Below, piece after piece: positions 33,457 to 43,948 of a stretch of 64,000 nucleotides of DNA. The notes beneath the pieces are model-generated. The model was given only the letters and a program-made list of their open reading frames with translations, was not told where the DNA came from and did no database searches. Positions within the stretch are counted from its first letter, which is position 1; each line of letters opens with the position of its first letter. The DNA comes from Alteromonas aestuariivivens (GTDB lineage Bacteria > Pseudomonadota > Gammaproteobacteria > Enterobacterales > Alteromonadaceae). Where the stretch lies: the NCBI RefSeq assembly GCF_003367475.1, contig NZ_QRHA01000010.1:1-64000 (forward strand), in the 5' to 3' direction. The position numbers were made by a program, and so were the translations under genes.

Positions 33457-36400
33457 GTGGTATTGCAGGACCTGAAAAACAGAATTCAAAAATCGTCAAT
33501 GAAGTGCCCGAACAGCATGAATATCAAGGCTTTTGTTACTTCGATATTGCTTTTGTTCCCGCTGTTTGCCGTTGCAGCTCCGCAGCTCCCCAATCCTTAC
33601 TTTCAGGTTGTATCGTCTAAAATTGGCCTGAGCCAAAATTATATCAACGACATAAAAATAGATCCGTCCGGTTTTGTTTGGATTGCCTCTGAAGGCGGTC
33701 TGGACCGATGGGACGGGCACTCAGTCGTCAATATTCCCGGTCCGGACAGCAAGTTTGTTAATGCCAGCATCAGAGAGCTATTCATCGACGACGATGAAAA
33801 TCTCTGGATTAGTACTTATACATCTGGCATTTACCGCTATGACCTGGAAGCCAATCAGATAGAAAAAGTCATTGAACGCGGTCGCATGTTAAGCCCGGAA
33901 TTGTTTCAGGACGCTGAATCGATGATTCAGGGGCCGGATGGCACCGTGATAATCGGGCTTTGGGAAGAAGTTGTGCAATACGATCCCCGTACCCGAAGCA
34001 CGAATGTATTGTACTCGGTGAGTGAAAATTACCTTCAGGCTAACGAGGGGGTTCGCTATCTATTGCTGGAAGGCAGTCAGCTGTTTATCGCTAATAGTTA
34101 TGGCCTGAGCATGGTGGACCTGGCGCAACCATCTTCTGCAGCCGTTGAAATTGATTACTGGGGCTCCGCAACACCCAACGAGCGAAACTCAAATTCCAAA
34201 TACCTCTTAATGGACAGAAAACGCCGCCTTTGGGTGGGCACCACCCAAGGGCTGTTTATGGCTCCTTATCAGGAAATTCAAAACTGGTTACGGGCTCCTG
34301 AAACGCCATCTCCATTTGAACAAATTGTCGCGGGTCACAATATTTGGCAGGTGGAAGAAACCAAGGGTAATGACTTTTGGCTGGCGACAAATGTGGGCCT
34401 GATGAAACTGACGCCGGCTAATGATGGGAGCTGGCAAACCCGGCATATTCTTGAACCGCACAATGGTGATACCAAGCTGTCTCGAACTTCGGTGCTTACG
34501 ATAGCTCAGGATGATGAAGAAAACCTTTGGCTGGGCACGATTTACGGTGGAGCGCTGTACTGGTCGCCAAAAAGTGTTGCAATAACCAGTATTCAGAACA
34601 GCAGAGTTGACAAGCAGCCACGACTCAGTAACGGTTCGGTGTGGTCATTCTACCAGTCAGAACCGGACAAACTTTGGATAGGAACCGAAAATGGCCTGAC
34701 GCACTACGACTTTGCTGCTGACCAGAGTGAATTCTATTTGCACAATCATACCGAGCAACTGTCCTATGTGATAGAAAGCTCAATAGAACAAATTCTGCCT
34801 GCCCCGAATGGCAAAATGTTCTTGCAAACCCTGGATGGAATTAAGTTATTCGACCCTGCTACCGGTGAAGCTTTGGTGCCTCCTACTCAAGACCCAGAGC
34901 ATCATAAAGTGTTTACCGACTGGAACTGGGGTGCACAGGTTGACAACATGGGGCGTCTGTATTTTGTGGCGGATGACTTTTATCGCTACGATCCGGTTAC
35001 ACAGGTGCTGGAATCCCTGAACTTACCCAAAGAGCGTTTTTCTCCGTTCTCATTCAACGGTTTTATCCGCGCCGCCAATGGCTATCCGGATAAGCTGTTT
35101 CTTGCCACCTACGATGGCCTATGGATGATGGACCCGGATACACTGGCGTTGGAACTGGTCTATCAGTATACCGAAAAGCAGATTAATTATTCTGTCGCTG
35201 TTACTTCTTTGGTTCTCGATCATCAGGGAATCTTGTGGTTGTCATTTCCCAGGTACGGTCTGATTGCCGTAGACAGCGAAGACTTTTCACCGCTACCTGA
35301 GCGTTTCCTGAGCAAGGACAACGTTTTGCCGACAAACATTGCTTACGGTTTACAACTGGATGATAAGGGTAATTTCTGGTTCAGTTCACACAACGGTCTG
35401 CACCTGTATTCACCGGTACGCCGCTCGCTGAAGAACTTTGAGTATGGTCAGGAAATTCGTATGGCGGAATTTAACCAGGGAGCCAGCATTCAATTACTGG
35501 ATGGCCGCTTTGCCTATGGGTCAACCCAGGGAGTGGTCATATTCGACCCACTGAAACTGGGGCAGGTGAACAATCAAAGCCTGATGATCCGACCGATCGT
35601 GATCACCAATCTGAGCCTTGAGTCGCGCGAGCTTGACTTGCCGATGAAGAATTTGTCTGGCCGTCATTTCGCCCTGAATTACGACGATTTTGGGCTGGCA
35701 ATTCATTTCTCTTCCATGCTCACGGGTAAGTCAAATCGCCCGCTGTACAAATATCAGCTTTATCGGGGGCGGGAATTACTCAGTATGGGAGAATCCAGAG
35801 ATCCTAAAGTGACCTTTGGATACTTACCCGCAGGGGAGTACCGCTTTGAGGTTTCTCCAAAATTTCAGCCGGTGGAATACACTTTGCTCCCGGCTCAACT
35901 CACATTCTCAGTGCCGTATCCCCCATTTCGTTCACCCTTGTATTATGCGCTGTACAGCATGATTGTAGTTGTTGTCAGTCTGATTTTGATGATTCGTCTG
36001 AAGCAGAGAAAGCGTCATTGGCAGATGACCCAGCAACAGATGAAATTGTTTGGCGAAGCTTTTCAGCAGACCCGGGACTGGGTAGTCATCTTTGATTCCC
36101 AGCGCCAGCCCGTTGCGGTCAATCCTGCGTTTCAGCAGGTTTTCAACATCAACAGTAATGAAAGTCTTGATGAGCAGCTTCAGCATCTTTATGTCCGTTA
36201 CCCCAACCTGAAACGCAAACTCAGGGGCCGAATTGCTACCTTATTGCCCGGCGAATACTGGAAAGACGAAGATGTGATTGAAGGGGATAACGGAAAACAT
36301 TATGACGTGCTGTTTGATGTTACCGCCATTCAGAATGATCGTGACCCCAGCCAGACAGACCACTATCTTATCGTCATATCAGATATCACAGAACAGAAAA

Positions 36401-37746
36401 ACGCCGAACGCAAGCTGCTCAAAATGGCCAGCTATGACAGCCTGACCGGTCTGGTAAACCGGACATTGTTGCTGGACCGTCTTGAGCACGCGATAGCCAA
36501 TGCAAAACGCCACGATACCCGACTGGCAGTTTTGTTCGTGGATCTGGACCGGTTTAAGGGGATCAATGATTCCCTTGGACACGATTATGGCGACAAACTC
36601 CTGAAAGTAGTGGCCAACCGAATGCTGAACCTGGCTTCCAGTACCGATACGGTCGCCAGGCTCGGAGGTGATGAGTTTGTCATTGTGATTGAGGAAGTGC
36701 AGGGGACCCAGGATGTCAGCGATTTTATCGGTAAACTGATAGAAAGCATTGAACTGCCAATTAAACTCAATCGCAAGGCATTACGGGTAGGGTGCAGTGT
36801 GGGGGTTTCTTTCTACCCGGACGACGCCGTTGATGCCGCTTCGTTGCTGAATCAGTCTGATATCGCCATGTACAGCGCGAAAAAAGACACCATCAATCGT
36901 TTTACCTTCTTCACCCAGGAAATGAACGATAGAGCCAAACTCAGGCTTACGCTCGAAAACCAAGTAAAGCTGGCCTTCGATGAAGGGGCGTTCCACAATT
37001 TTTATCAGCCCATAGTGAATGTTAAAACCGGTCGGGTTGAAGGGCTTGAGTTATTGCTGCGCATGTCACAAGGGCGCTCCGCTCTGGGGCCTTCACAGTT
37101 TATTCCCGTGCTTGAGCAATTGCGTCTGATTCTGGATGTAACCCGTCTGGCAATCGGCCGGGCAGTTGATGATTTGGCCGGGTGGCGGACCCAGGGGTTT
37201 ACAGGGTACGTTTCAGTAAACCTTTCGGCATTGCATTTCAAAACAGAAATAGATATCGGCTGGCTTGACACATTACTGGCAGAGCGTGGGCTCACTCCGG
37301 ATGCACTGCGATTTGAAATCACCGAAAGTGTATTGGTGGATGATGCGGAAAATGCCGGTCGTGAGATCAACCGCTTGATTGATGCCGGTTACAAACTGGC
37401 GCTGGATGATTTTGGTACCGGGTATTCCTCACTCAGTTATCTGCGTCGCTTCTCATTGCAGGTACTGAAAATAGACAAAAGTTTTGTTGATGACATTAAC
37501 TGCACAACCGGCAATGATGCGCTGGTTCTTACCACCATACATCTGGCAAGCAGCTTATCCATGCAAAGCGTGGCGGAAGGTGTGGAAAGTCAGCATCAGG
37601 CTGAGTTGCTGGCTGGTATGGGGTGCTATCATCATCAGGGGTATTATTATTCCAAGCCGGTTCCTGCCGCCAAAGTCCCCGGGTTGTTACAACGCCAGTG
37701 GCCCCGTTTCAGCAGTGTGGTTGCACACCGCTGGGCAGAGGCCTGA
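33457..37746 (+). CDS. Periplasmic-propeller sensor with PAS, GGDEF and EAL domains
   Basis: This protein has about 1430 residues. A signal segment (ILLLFPLFAVAAP) is followed by two-component-regulator-type beta-propeller repeats (about 40-740; INDIKIDPSGFVWIASEGGL and LWLGTIYGG-like units), a Y_Y_Y domain (about 755-815), one membrane helix (about 825-848), PAS (about 865-980), GGDEF and EAL. The GGDEF motif RLGGDEF (about 1070-1074) is intact without an RxxD inhibitory site. EAL reads ELL (about 1198-1200) but keeps the Glu plus VNLSA, FEITES, LDDFGTGYSS, LKIDKSF and AEGVES. It may both make and break c-di-GMP in response to a periplasmic cue. GTG 33457 (AAGGGA upstream) or ATG 33517 are the likely starts; the frame is open to 33436. 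Confidence 0.9.
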   Translation: MVLQDLKNRIQKSSMKCPNSMNIKAFVTSILLLFPLFAVAAPQLPNPYFQVVSSKIGLSQNYINDIKIDPSGFVWIASEGGLDRWDGHSVVNIPGPDSKFVNASIRELFIDDDENLWISTYTSGIYRYDLEANQIEKVIERGRMLSPELFQDAESMIQGPDGTVIIGLWEEVVQYDPRTRSTNVLYSVSENYLQANEGVRYLLLEGSQLFIANSYGLSMVDLAQPSSAAVEIDYWGSATPNERNSNSKYLLMDRKRRLWVGTTQGLFMAPYQEIQNWLRAPETPSPFEQIVAGHNIWQVEETKGNDFWLATNVGLMKLTPANDGSWQTRHILEPHNGDTKLSRTSVLTIAQDDEENLWLGTIYGGALYWSPKSVAITSIQNSRVDKQPRLSNGSVWSFYQSEPDKLWIGTENGLTHYDFAADQSEFYLHNHTEQLSYVIESSIEQILPAPNGKMFLQTLDGIKLFDPATGEALVPPTQDPEHHKVFTDWNWGAQVDNMGRLYFVADDFYRYDPVTQVLESLNLPKERFSPFSFNGFIRAANGYPDKLFLATYDGLWMMDPDTLALELVYQYTEKQINYSVAVTSLVLDHQGILWLSFPRYGLIAVDSEDFSPLPERFLSKDNVLPTNIAYGLQLDDKGNFWFSSHNGLHLYSPVRRSLKNFEYGQEIRMAEFNQGASIQLLDGRFAYGSTQGVVIFDPLKLGQVNNQSLMIRPIVITNLSLESRELDLPMKNLSGRHFALNYDDFGLAIHFSSMLTGKSNRPLYKYQLYRGRELLSMGESRDPKVTFGYLPAGEYRFEVSPKFQPVEYTLLPAQLTFSVPYPPFRSPLYYALYSMIVVVVSLILMIRLKQRKRHWQMTQQQMKLFGEAFQQTRDWVVIFDSQRQPVAVNPAFQQVFNINSNESLDEQLQHLYVRYPNLKRKLRGRIATLLPGEYWKDEDVIEGDNGKHYDVLFDVTAIQNDRDPSQTDHYLIVISDITEQKNAERKLLKMASYDSLTGLVNRTLLLDRLEHAIANAKRHDTRLAVLFVDLDRFKGINDSLGHDYGDKLLKVVANRMLNLASSTDTVARLGGDEFVIVIEEVQGTQDVSDFIGKLIESIELPIKLNRKALRVGCSVGVSFYPDDAVDAASLLNQSDIAMYSAKKDTINRFTFFTQEMNDRAKLRLTLENQVKLAFDEGAFHNFYQPIVNVKTGRVEGLELLLRMSQGRSALGPSQFIPVLEQLRLILDVTRLAIGRAVDDLAGWRTQGFTGYVSVNLSALHFKTEIDIGWLDTLLAERGLTPDALRFEITESVLVDDAENAGREINRLIDAGYKLALDDFGTGYSSLSYLRRFSLQVLKIDKSFVDDINCTTGNDALVLTTIHLASSLSMQSVAEGVESQHQAELLAGMGCYHHQGYYYSKPVPAAKVPGLLQRQWPRFSSVVAHRWAEA

Positions 37747-37761
37747 ATATAACCACAATCC

Positions 37762-40005
37762 TTAACGGATGGTTAAGGGGATGGGCAGTTCCCGGATGCG
37801 TTTACCGGTTGCGGCAAACAGGGCATTTGCCAGTGCCGGAGTAAACGGGGGAGTAGGGGGCTCGCCTACACCGCCGGGAGGTGCAACGCTGTCGACAATA
37901 TCTACCTCAATGTTGGCCGGGCTATGCTGCATGCGGGCAACCTGATAATTATGGAAATTACTCTGGGTGATTGCCCCCTTGGCGGCCGATAATTCGCCAA
38001 TCGCGCAACTGAGCCCGTAAATAGCACCGCCTTCACACTGCGCCTTTACGTTGCCTTCATTAACAACCGTACCCGCATCAATACTCATGTACACATTGGG
38101 AATACGCCATTCTCCTGAGTCATTGACGGTAACTTCCACCACGGTTGCCACGTAGGTCAGAAATGAGCGATGGGCGGCGAGGCCAAGATATCGCCCCTGT
38201 TGCCCGCGCTGGTCCCAGTTCGCGAGTTTACAGACCCGTTCAATTACGTTACGCAGACGCCCGGTATCTATGGGGTATTTGTCTATGGGATCGCCGTAAT
38301 TGCCGTATTCAGCGCCGTCCTCAGTCAGGTCAATCATCCGTGCGGGGCCGATAAGTTTGAGCAGGTATGCTTTACTGTCCTGTTTGGCTTTGTGTGCCAG
38401 TTCGTCAGCAAATGACTGGATGGCAAAGGCGTGGTAGACATTGGCAACGCTGCGCAGCCAGCCAATTCTGACGTGCGGTTTTGCCTGGCCTTTTTCCAAC
38501 AGCATGTTGTCGATACTGAAAGGGTTGTCGATAAAACCCAAATCAAGTTCCCCGCTGCTTGGTGATACAGCATCGGGGCTAAATGTCGACGAAATGGACG
38601 GAAATACGGTGTTGTGACGCCAGGCGACAGTGGTGCCATCGCTATCCAGCGCAGCCTGCAGATACTGGGCGCTGACGGTGTGGTAATAGCCATTCTGGAT
38701 GTCGTCTTCCCGGCGCCAGACCACTTTGACCGGAGTACCGGTTTGTTTCGACAGCAGTGCAGCTTCCACGGAAAAGTCGGGTTTGGATTTACGCCCAAAC
38801 CCACCACCGAGCAGGGTGACATTGACTTCGACCACCTCCGGGCTAAGGCCCAGAGCTTCTGAAACAAACTTACGTGTTGCCTGTGGTGTTTGGGTGCAGG
38901 CCCATATCTGTACGCGGTTATCCTCAACCCACGCCGTTGCAGCGGGAGGCTCCATCGGGGCCTGGGCTAACAGGGGAGCATAATATGTGGCACTGTGAGT
39001 ATGCTCGGAAGCGGCGAGCACTGCTTGAGCATCGCCGCGCTGTCGAACCGTTTCTCCTGCCTGCTGTGCCGTATCAATCAGGCGCTGTTTCTCACTCTCG
39101 GAGTGGTAAGTGCTGTGTTCGTTGGTAGACCAGGTGATTTTTAGTGCCTGTACCCCCTGAAGTGCCGACCAGGTATTTTTGGCCACCACAGCCACGCCGC
39201 CAAGCGGCGCAAAGAGGGCTGGCGCTGACGCGCCGGGCATTTCTATGATGTCAACCACACCCGGTATTTTGCGAGCAGCCTTGTCATCGATACTTTTCGG
39301 CCGGGTATACAGAACCGGCGGGCGTTGAATAACTGCCACCAGCATACCGTCAAGTTGCACATCCTGCCCATAAACAGCGTTACCCGAAACTACGCTGGTT
39401 AAATCCACACTGGCAATGGCTTTGCCGATGTATCGCCACTGGTTCCTTGGCTTCAGGCTGACCTGGTCGCTGTCGGGCACAGGCAGACCGGCGGCAACGG
39501 CAACCAGTTCAGAGTAATCCACGCTTCGACCACTGGCCGAATGTATGACTTTATGATTATCACAGACGCATTCATCAGCGCTTACCTGCCAGCCTTCGGC
39601 CGCTGCCCGGCGCAACATCAATGCTGCGGTGGCTCCGGCCTGTCGCAGGCGTTCCATATTGCGGCGAACACTTCGGGAACCATCGGTGTTCTGATCGCCA
39701 TAGGCAGGGTCCCCCTTCGCCTGCAAAACTGTAACCCGCTGCCAGTCTGCTTCCAGTTCGTCGGCAATGATCTGCGCCACTGCCGTGCGGATTTGCTGTC
39801 CCATTTCCGAGCGGTGGCAGGTAATATTGACGTCACCGTTGGGTTCCAGAGTCACAAACAAATTGGGGGATAACGCTTCACCGACAACGTCGGATGCACC
39901 GACAACCCGGCTGGCAGGTAACATTGCCACGCCTAGGGTCAGCCCGGCTGTGCCGGAGACCTGTTTGAGAAACTGGCGACGCTGAGGTTGAAACTGGTTG
40001 CTCAT
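37762..40005 (-). CDS. Molybdopterin-binding subunit of xanthine-oxidase-family hydroxylase (IorB-like)
   Basis: The product has 747 residues from ATG 40005, with AGGAG eight bases upstream. The N-terminus carries a Tat-like signal ([10 protein letters not shown], then hydrophobic), so export of a folded cofactor enzyme is likely. The body shows aldehyde-oxidase/xanthine-dehydrogenase blocks: [38 protein letters not shown] and a C-terminal [10 protein letters not shown] and [11 protein letters not shown] with the catalytic Glu in GVGEP. It belongs to the isoquinoline 1-oxidoreductase (IorB) group. It overlaps the small iron-sulphur subunit gene by 4 bases (ATGA). The substrate is unknown. Confidence 0.9.
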   Translation of the reverse strand: MSNQFQPQRRQFLKQVSGTAGLTLGVAMLPASRVVGASDVVGEALSPNLFVTLEPNGDVNITCHRSEMGQQIRTAVAQIIADELEADWQRVTVLQAKGDPAYGDQNTDGSRSVRRNMERLRQAGATAALMLRRAAAEGWQVSADECVCDNHKVIHSASGRSVDYSELVAVAAGLPVPDSDQVSLKPRNQWRYIGKAIASVDLTSVVSGNAVYGQDVQLDGMLVAVIQRPPVLYTRPKSIDDKAARKIPGVVDIIEMPGASAPALFAPLGGVAVVAKNTWSALQGVQALKITWSTNEHSTYHSESEKQRLIDTAQQAGETVRQRGDAQAVLAASEHTHSATYYAPLLAQAPMEPPAATAWVEDNRVQIWACTQTPQATRKFVSEALGLSPEVVEVNVTLLGGGFGRKSKPDFSVEAALLSKQTGTPVKVVWRREDDIQNGYYHTVSAQYLQAALDSDGTTVAWRHNTVFPSISSTFSPDAVSPSSGELDLGFIDNPFSIDNMLLEKGQAKPHVRIGWLRSVANVYHAFAIQSFADELAHKAKQDSKAYLLKLIGPARMIDLTEDGAEYGNYGDPIDKYPIDTGRLRNVIERVCKLANWDQRGQQGRYLGLAAHRSFLTYVATVVEVTVNDSGEWRIPNVYMSIDAGTVVNEGNVKAQCEGGAIYGLSCAIGELSAAKGAITQSNFHNYQVARMQHSPANIEVDIVDSVAPPGGVGEPPTPPFTPALANALFAATGKRIRELPIPLTIR

Positions 40006-40457
40006 TTGGCATCTCCTCTGGCGGCACTTTTGATTGCGGCGCGTATCCGCGGGTAAGTGCCACATCGGCATATGTTGCCTGCCATGGCGGAATCGATGTC
40101 ACTGTCAGTCGGAGCTTGATTTTTCTCCAGCAAGGCTGCGGCTTGCATGATTTGACCACTTTGGCAGTACCCACACTGGGGGACATTGTGCTGTGCCCAC
40201 GCAACCTGTAAGGGATGATCGTTATGTGAAGAAAGGCCTTCAATGGTGGTGACCGACTTGCCATCAACCCCGGCCATGGGCAGGCGGCAGGAGCGAACAG
40301 GCTGGCCATCAACATGCACGGTACAGGCACCACACAGCGCCATACCGCATCCGTATTTGGTTCCGGTCATGTGTAATTCATCCCGCAAATACCACAACAG
40401 CGGCATTTGTGGGTCGCCCTGGTATTCCTCGGTCTGGCCATTGATGGTGATCTTCAT
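40002..40457 (-). CDS. [2Fe-2S] subunit of xanthine-oxidase-family hydroxylase (IorA-like)
   Basis: The 151-residue protein has an N-terminal plant-type ferredoxin cluster ([21 protein letters not shown], Cys spacing CxxxxCxxC...C). A second four-helix cluster has [10 protein letters not shown] and [11 protein letters not shown]. This is the standard small subunit of two-subunit molybdenum hydroxylases such as IorAB. It passes electrons from the Mo site to an external acceptor. It has no signal of its own, so it should ride out with the Tat-bearing large subunit (inference). Confidence 0.93.
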   Translation of the reverse strand: MKITINGQTEEYQGDPQMPLLWYLRDELHMTGTKYGCGMALCGACTVHVDGQPVRSCRLPMAGVDGKSVTTIEGLSSHNDHPLQVAWAQHNVPQCGYCQSGQIMQAAALLEKNQAPTDSDIDSAMAGNICRCGTYPRIRAAIKSAARGDAK

Positions 40458-40742
40458 GATACAGTGCCCCGTGTTTTAACTCTGTCTACAATGTGTTTAC
40501 CAATTGAATCAGCTTCTATCAAATTCCGGTCAGGTCAATTCAAATTCGACGAATTTCCCTGAGGATGCGACTGCCGAAAAAATGAACGCAACAAAGGATA
40601 TAGGGCAACAATTGAACTTTTACGAACAAATTTGGGCTTTTGGTCCTCGGATGACTTGCTTATTCGGGCAGAATAGGGCTTATTATTCGCCTGTGAACAA
40701 TTTGTAAAATCATCGTACAGAACTTAGTCAGCTGAGTACCTT

Positions 40743-42413
40743 ATGCCATCCGATCTTACTAATCCTATGACTAACGGGCAGACTGTCACACCGTTGTCCA
40801 TGCTCTACTACTGGGAAGCAACCCGGGGTGATGAGCCTTACCTGTTTCAGCCCGTCAACGGTGAATTACAGAAATACACCTGGAGTGAGGTGGGGAATCT
40901 GGCCCGCAGAGTTGCCCGCCGCCTGCAACAGATGGCCCTTCCTGAAGGCAGCCGAATTTCTATCCTGTCCAAAAACTGTGTTGAATGGTTTGTGGTTGAC
41001 CTGGGCATTATGATGGCCGGTCATGTTTCTGTGCCCATTTTTTCGACTGCGGGTGCACAAACCATTGATTACGTACTGCGCCATTCAGACGCAAAACTGG
41101 TTTTTGTCGGCAAGCTGGACGAACCGGAAAAGCAGATCGCCGCTATCGACCCTGCAATTCCCACAGTGGCTTTTCCTTATCCGGGAACCACTGCCGATCA
41201 GTACTGGCCGGAGTTTATTGACTGCCCGCCCATTGAAACATCGCCGTTGCCGGATTTGGCAAAGATAATGACCATTATTTACACATCCGGCAGTACCGGG
41301 CAGCCCAAGGGCGTGGTGCACACGTATGAAACCATTTGCTGGGCTGCGCAGCATGCGCTGGAATCCCTCACACTGAGTCAACAGGACCGTATGGTGAGCT
41401 ATCTTCCACTTGCCCACATTACGGAACGGGTACTGGTGGAACTGGCCAGCTTTTATGCTGGTGAACAAATTTATTTTGTTGAGTCTCTGGAAACTTTTCA
41501 GCGCGATGTCCAGGCCTGCGAGCCAACGTTGTTTGTGTCTGTGCCAAGATTGTGGACCAAATTCCAGATGGGCATTCTGAGTAAAATCCCTCAAAATAAG
41601 CTGGATATACTCTTGCGGATCCCGCTGGTCAAAAATCTGATTGCCAAGAAAGTCCGCAAAGGACTTGGTCTGGACCGCACCCGTTTGTGGGCCAGCGGCT
41701 CTGCACCTCTGGCGCCTGCGGTGATTCGCTGGTTTGCCCGTCTGGGCATATGCATCTCCGAAGGCTGGGGCATGACTGAAAACAGCGCTTACGGTTCAGC
41801 CGTGGTTCCTTTCAGGCTGGACAAAATTGGGACTATTGGCCGGCCCTACAAAGGCGTGAGCATTCGCATATCGGATGAAGGGGAGATTCAGGTTAAATCG
41901 CCCTGTAACATGACCGAATACTATCTGGACCCTGAAAAAACCGCGGAAGTCTTCACCGAAGATGGCTACCTGAAAACCGGCGATAAAGGGGTGATTGACG
42001 AGGAAGGCTACATTCGCATCACCGGGCGCTTGAAGGACATTTTTAAGACCGCCAAGGGCAAATACGTCACACCCTCACCAATCGAAGCCAAACTGATGCA
42101 AAATTCCCTGATCGAGCAGGTGTGTGTGACAGGCAGCAATTTGCCACAGCCCATTGCTTTGCTGGTGCTCAGTGAGGACAGTCGCAGTATGGGCCGTGAT
42201 GCACTGGGTCGGTCGCTGAACAAAACCCTCAACGAAGTGAATCTTACTCTGGAAAGCCACCAAAAGCTCGACAGGGTTATTGTTCTGGATGAGCCCTGGA
42301 CGGTGGAAAATGATCTGCTGACACCAACGCTCAAAGTGAAACGCCATATTCTGGAAGCCCGTTTCAATGACATTATTCAGGCGGATTATTCAGACAAGCT
42401 GGTTTGGCTCTAA
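40743..42413 (+). CDS. Long-chain fatty-acid-CoA ligase (AMP-binding)
   Basis: The enzyme has 556 residues. ANL-superfamily motifs are in order: A3 IIYTSGSTGQPKGVVHTY, A4 YLPLAHITER, A5 GWGMTENSAYG, A7 YLKTGDKGVID, A8 GYIRITGRLKDIFKTAKGKYVTP and the A10-like tail NDLLTPTLKVKR with the catalytic Lys. It activates a fatty acid with ATP and CoA, probably for beta-oxidation or lipid remodelling. The chain length preference is not readable. It is a single gene with about 285 bases upstream in which I see no feature. Confidence 0.93.
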   Translation: MPSDLTNPMTNGQTVTPLSMLYYWEATRGDEPYLFQPVNGELQKYTWSEVGNLARRVARRLQQMALPEGSRISILSKNCVEWFVVDLGIMMAGHVSVPIFSTAGAQTIDYVLRHSDAKLVFVGKLDEPEKQIAAIDPAIPTVAFPYPGTTADQYWPEFIDCPPIETSPLPDLAKIMTIIYTSGSTGQPKGVVHTYETICWAAQHALESLTLSQQDRMVSYLPLAHITERVLVELASFYAGEQIYFVESLETFQRDVQACEPTLFVSVPRLWTKFQMGILSKIPQNKLDILLRIPLVKNLIAKKVRKGLGLDRTRLWASGSAPLAPAVIRWFARLGICISEGWGMTENSAYGSAVVPFRLDKIGTIGRPYKGVSIRISDEGEIQVKSPCNMTEYYLDPEKTAEVFTEDGYLKTGDKGVIDEEGYIRITGRLKDIFKTAKGKYVTPSPIEAKLMQNSLIEQVCVTGSNLPQPIALLVLSEDSRSMGRDALGRSLNKTLNEVNLTLESHQKLDRVIVLDEPWTVENDLLTPTLKVKRHILEARFNDIIQADYSDKLVWL

Positions 42414-42527
42414 ACCGGGTGTTGCAATAACTTTGGAGCTAACAGGAAGACCGTCAGGCCCCGCTACTGGCGATTTAATTCAGCTTTGCTTTACTTAGTG
42501 TTTGGGCTTTGAGTTGCCGGGGGCTTT

Positions 42528-42917
42528 ATGATGCGAAAATCGGCGTTGGTGATAGTGGCCGGCCTGTTGCAGGCCGGTTCTGCAGCAAGTTCGGAACTTG
42601 ATGAGTTTGAGTCGGCTTACAACGGGTTATGCCAAAAAATCAAACAGTGTGCCTTCGAACACATGCAGGAAGAGCAGGGCGTCTCGCAGGAAATGCGCAG
42701 CATGGTAGACGGAATGCTCTCTGCCATGTGTGAAAATATGATGAAGTTCACGGAAAGTGACGTTGAGCAGTATCAGGAACTGGCTCGGCCGGCAGCAAGC
42801 TGTATGAACTCCATGACAGAACTTCCGTGTAGCAAGCTCCTCGAAGACAGGGCCGTGACGGCTGAATGTAAGGCGTTTGAAGCCGAAGCTGAGAAATATA
42901 AAAACCCGGTTCAGTGA
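42528..42917 (+). CDS. Small secreted cysteine-containing hypothetical protein
   Basis: This 129-residue protein begins with a signal peptide (SALVIVAGLLQAGSAASS). The mature part is helical and Met/Glu-rich with six Cys (LCQKIKQCAFEH, AMCENM, ASCMNS, LPCSKL, AECKAF) that could form three disulphides. I do not recognise a named family. It is probably periplasmic. It stands between the acyl-CoA ligase and the convergent dUTPase gene. Confidence 0.75.
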   Translation: MMRKSALVIVAGLLQAGSAASSELDEFESAYNGLCQKIKQCAFEHMQEEQGVSQEMRSMVDGMLSAMCENMMKFTESDVEQYQELARPAASCMNSMTELPCSKLLEDRAVTAECKAFEAEAEKYKNPVQ

Positions 42918-43008
42918 AGAGTGGAAAGCTTCATTGGGTCAACTCAAGCAACTTCAGCCTGGCAATACTCTGAAATCTGGTTGCCAGGCTGGTACTACAC
43001 TGAGGGGG

Positions 43009-43662
43009 TTACTGGGGGTAGCGGGCTTTTAAACCGGCGTAAACCTGCTCGTCATAATCCGCTGCGTCCATGTCCAGTTCTGCCAGCACTTCCACCAAAT
43101 GCTCATTATCCTCACGGTCGCTCCACACTTTGATGTAGGTACCGTCTTTGTAGCCATGATCCTGGCGGAAAAAGTTAAGGATATTTTTGCCCACGTACTG
43201 CTGGTATAAATCGTCACTGCTCATTTCACACAATGTGATGATGTGCATGAACAGAGGCACGCTGAAGCGCTTGGCGGCACATAAACCGGCCATCAACTCT
43301 AGATTATCGAGCAGATCCATGTGCTCAGGATAGTAGTCCTTGCTGTCAAATTTAACGTGTGAATGGGCTTGTGCCAGCTGTGCAGACAGGGCATTGGCGG
43401 CGGCGTGCACGTCACCCCGGTAATCAATGATGCAGGCAGACAGGGCAAAGTGCCAGATGTCTACCATTTCCATTTGCAACTGGGGCAGGTCCATTTTCTG
43501 GGCTTTCCACCATTTCCAGCCGTGATGCTCAATCGCCTCGACGGACTCCACCATGGCTGCGCGAAGATAGCCGTAACCGGCAGTTAACCATTCTGCATTA
43601 ACTTTGGTGTTCATTTTGTCTTGCAGTGAAAGCATGGTAGCCAGTTGTTGTTGAGTTAGCAT
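43009..43662 (-). CDS. Dimeric (all-alpha, type 2) dUTP diphosphatase
   Basis: The 217-residue protein matches the dUTPase_2 family of the all-alpha NTP pyrophosphohydrolases. Metal-binding ExxE12-28ExxD is visible as Glu39/Glu42 (MVESVEAIEHHGWKWWK) and Glu65/Asp68 (EMVDIWHF). The C-terminal block is NFFRQDHGYKDGTYIKVW and matches dimeric dUTPases of trypanosomes, phages and marine bacteria. It hydrolyses dUTP to dUMP and pyrophosphate, keeping uracil out of DNA. It is unrelated in fold to the trimeric Dut. Confidence 0.93.
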   Translation of the reverse strand: MLTQQQLATMLSLQDKMNTKVNAEWLTAGYGYLRAAMVESVEAIEHHGWKWWKAQKMDLPQLQMEMVDIWHFALSACIIDYRGDVHAAANALSAQLAQAHSHVKFDSKDYYPEHMDLLDNLELMAGLCAAKRFSVPLFMHIITLCEMSSDDLYQQYVGKNILNFFRQDHGYKDGTYIKVWSDREDNEHLVEVLAELDMDAADYDEQVYAGLKARYPQ

Positions 43663-43948
43663 GAAACAGTTCCTGTAATACGAATAGGCGTGAAACGGTG
43701 GCAGAACAGTGCCGCCGTTTGTAACGAGATGGCCAAATTGTAGCGAAAGCGGCAGCTTTCACCAAGCGCGAAATCGTTTAGCAATATGATGCGCCGCACC
43801 AATGAGCTCGTTTGGTGCATCTGCACCAAAATTACATTTTGAAGAGGCGAAAATAAATAAAGCAACTTAATTTAAGCTGTTGATTTTTATTTAATTTTCA
43901 AGCTGGCATTATGAATGCATTGGGAGAGTTGTTAACTGTGCTTTTTAT

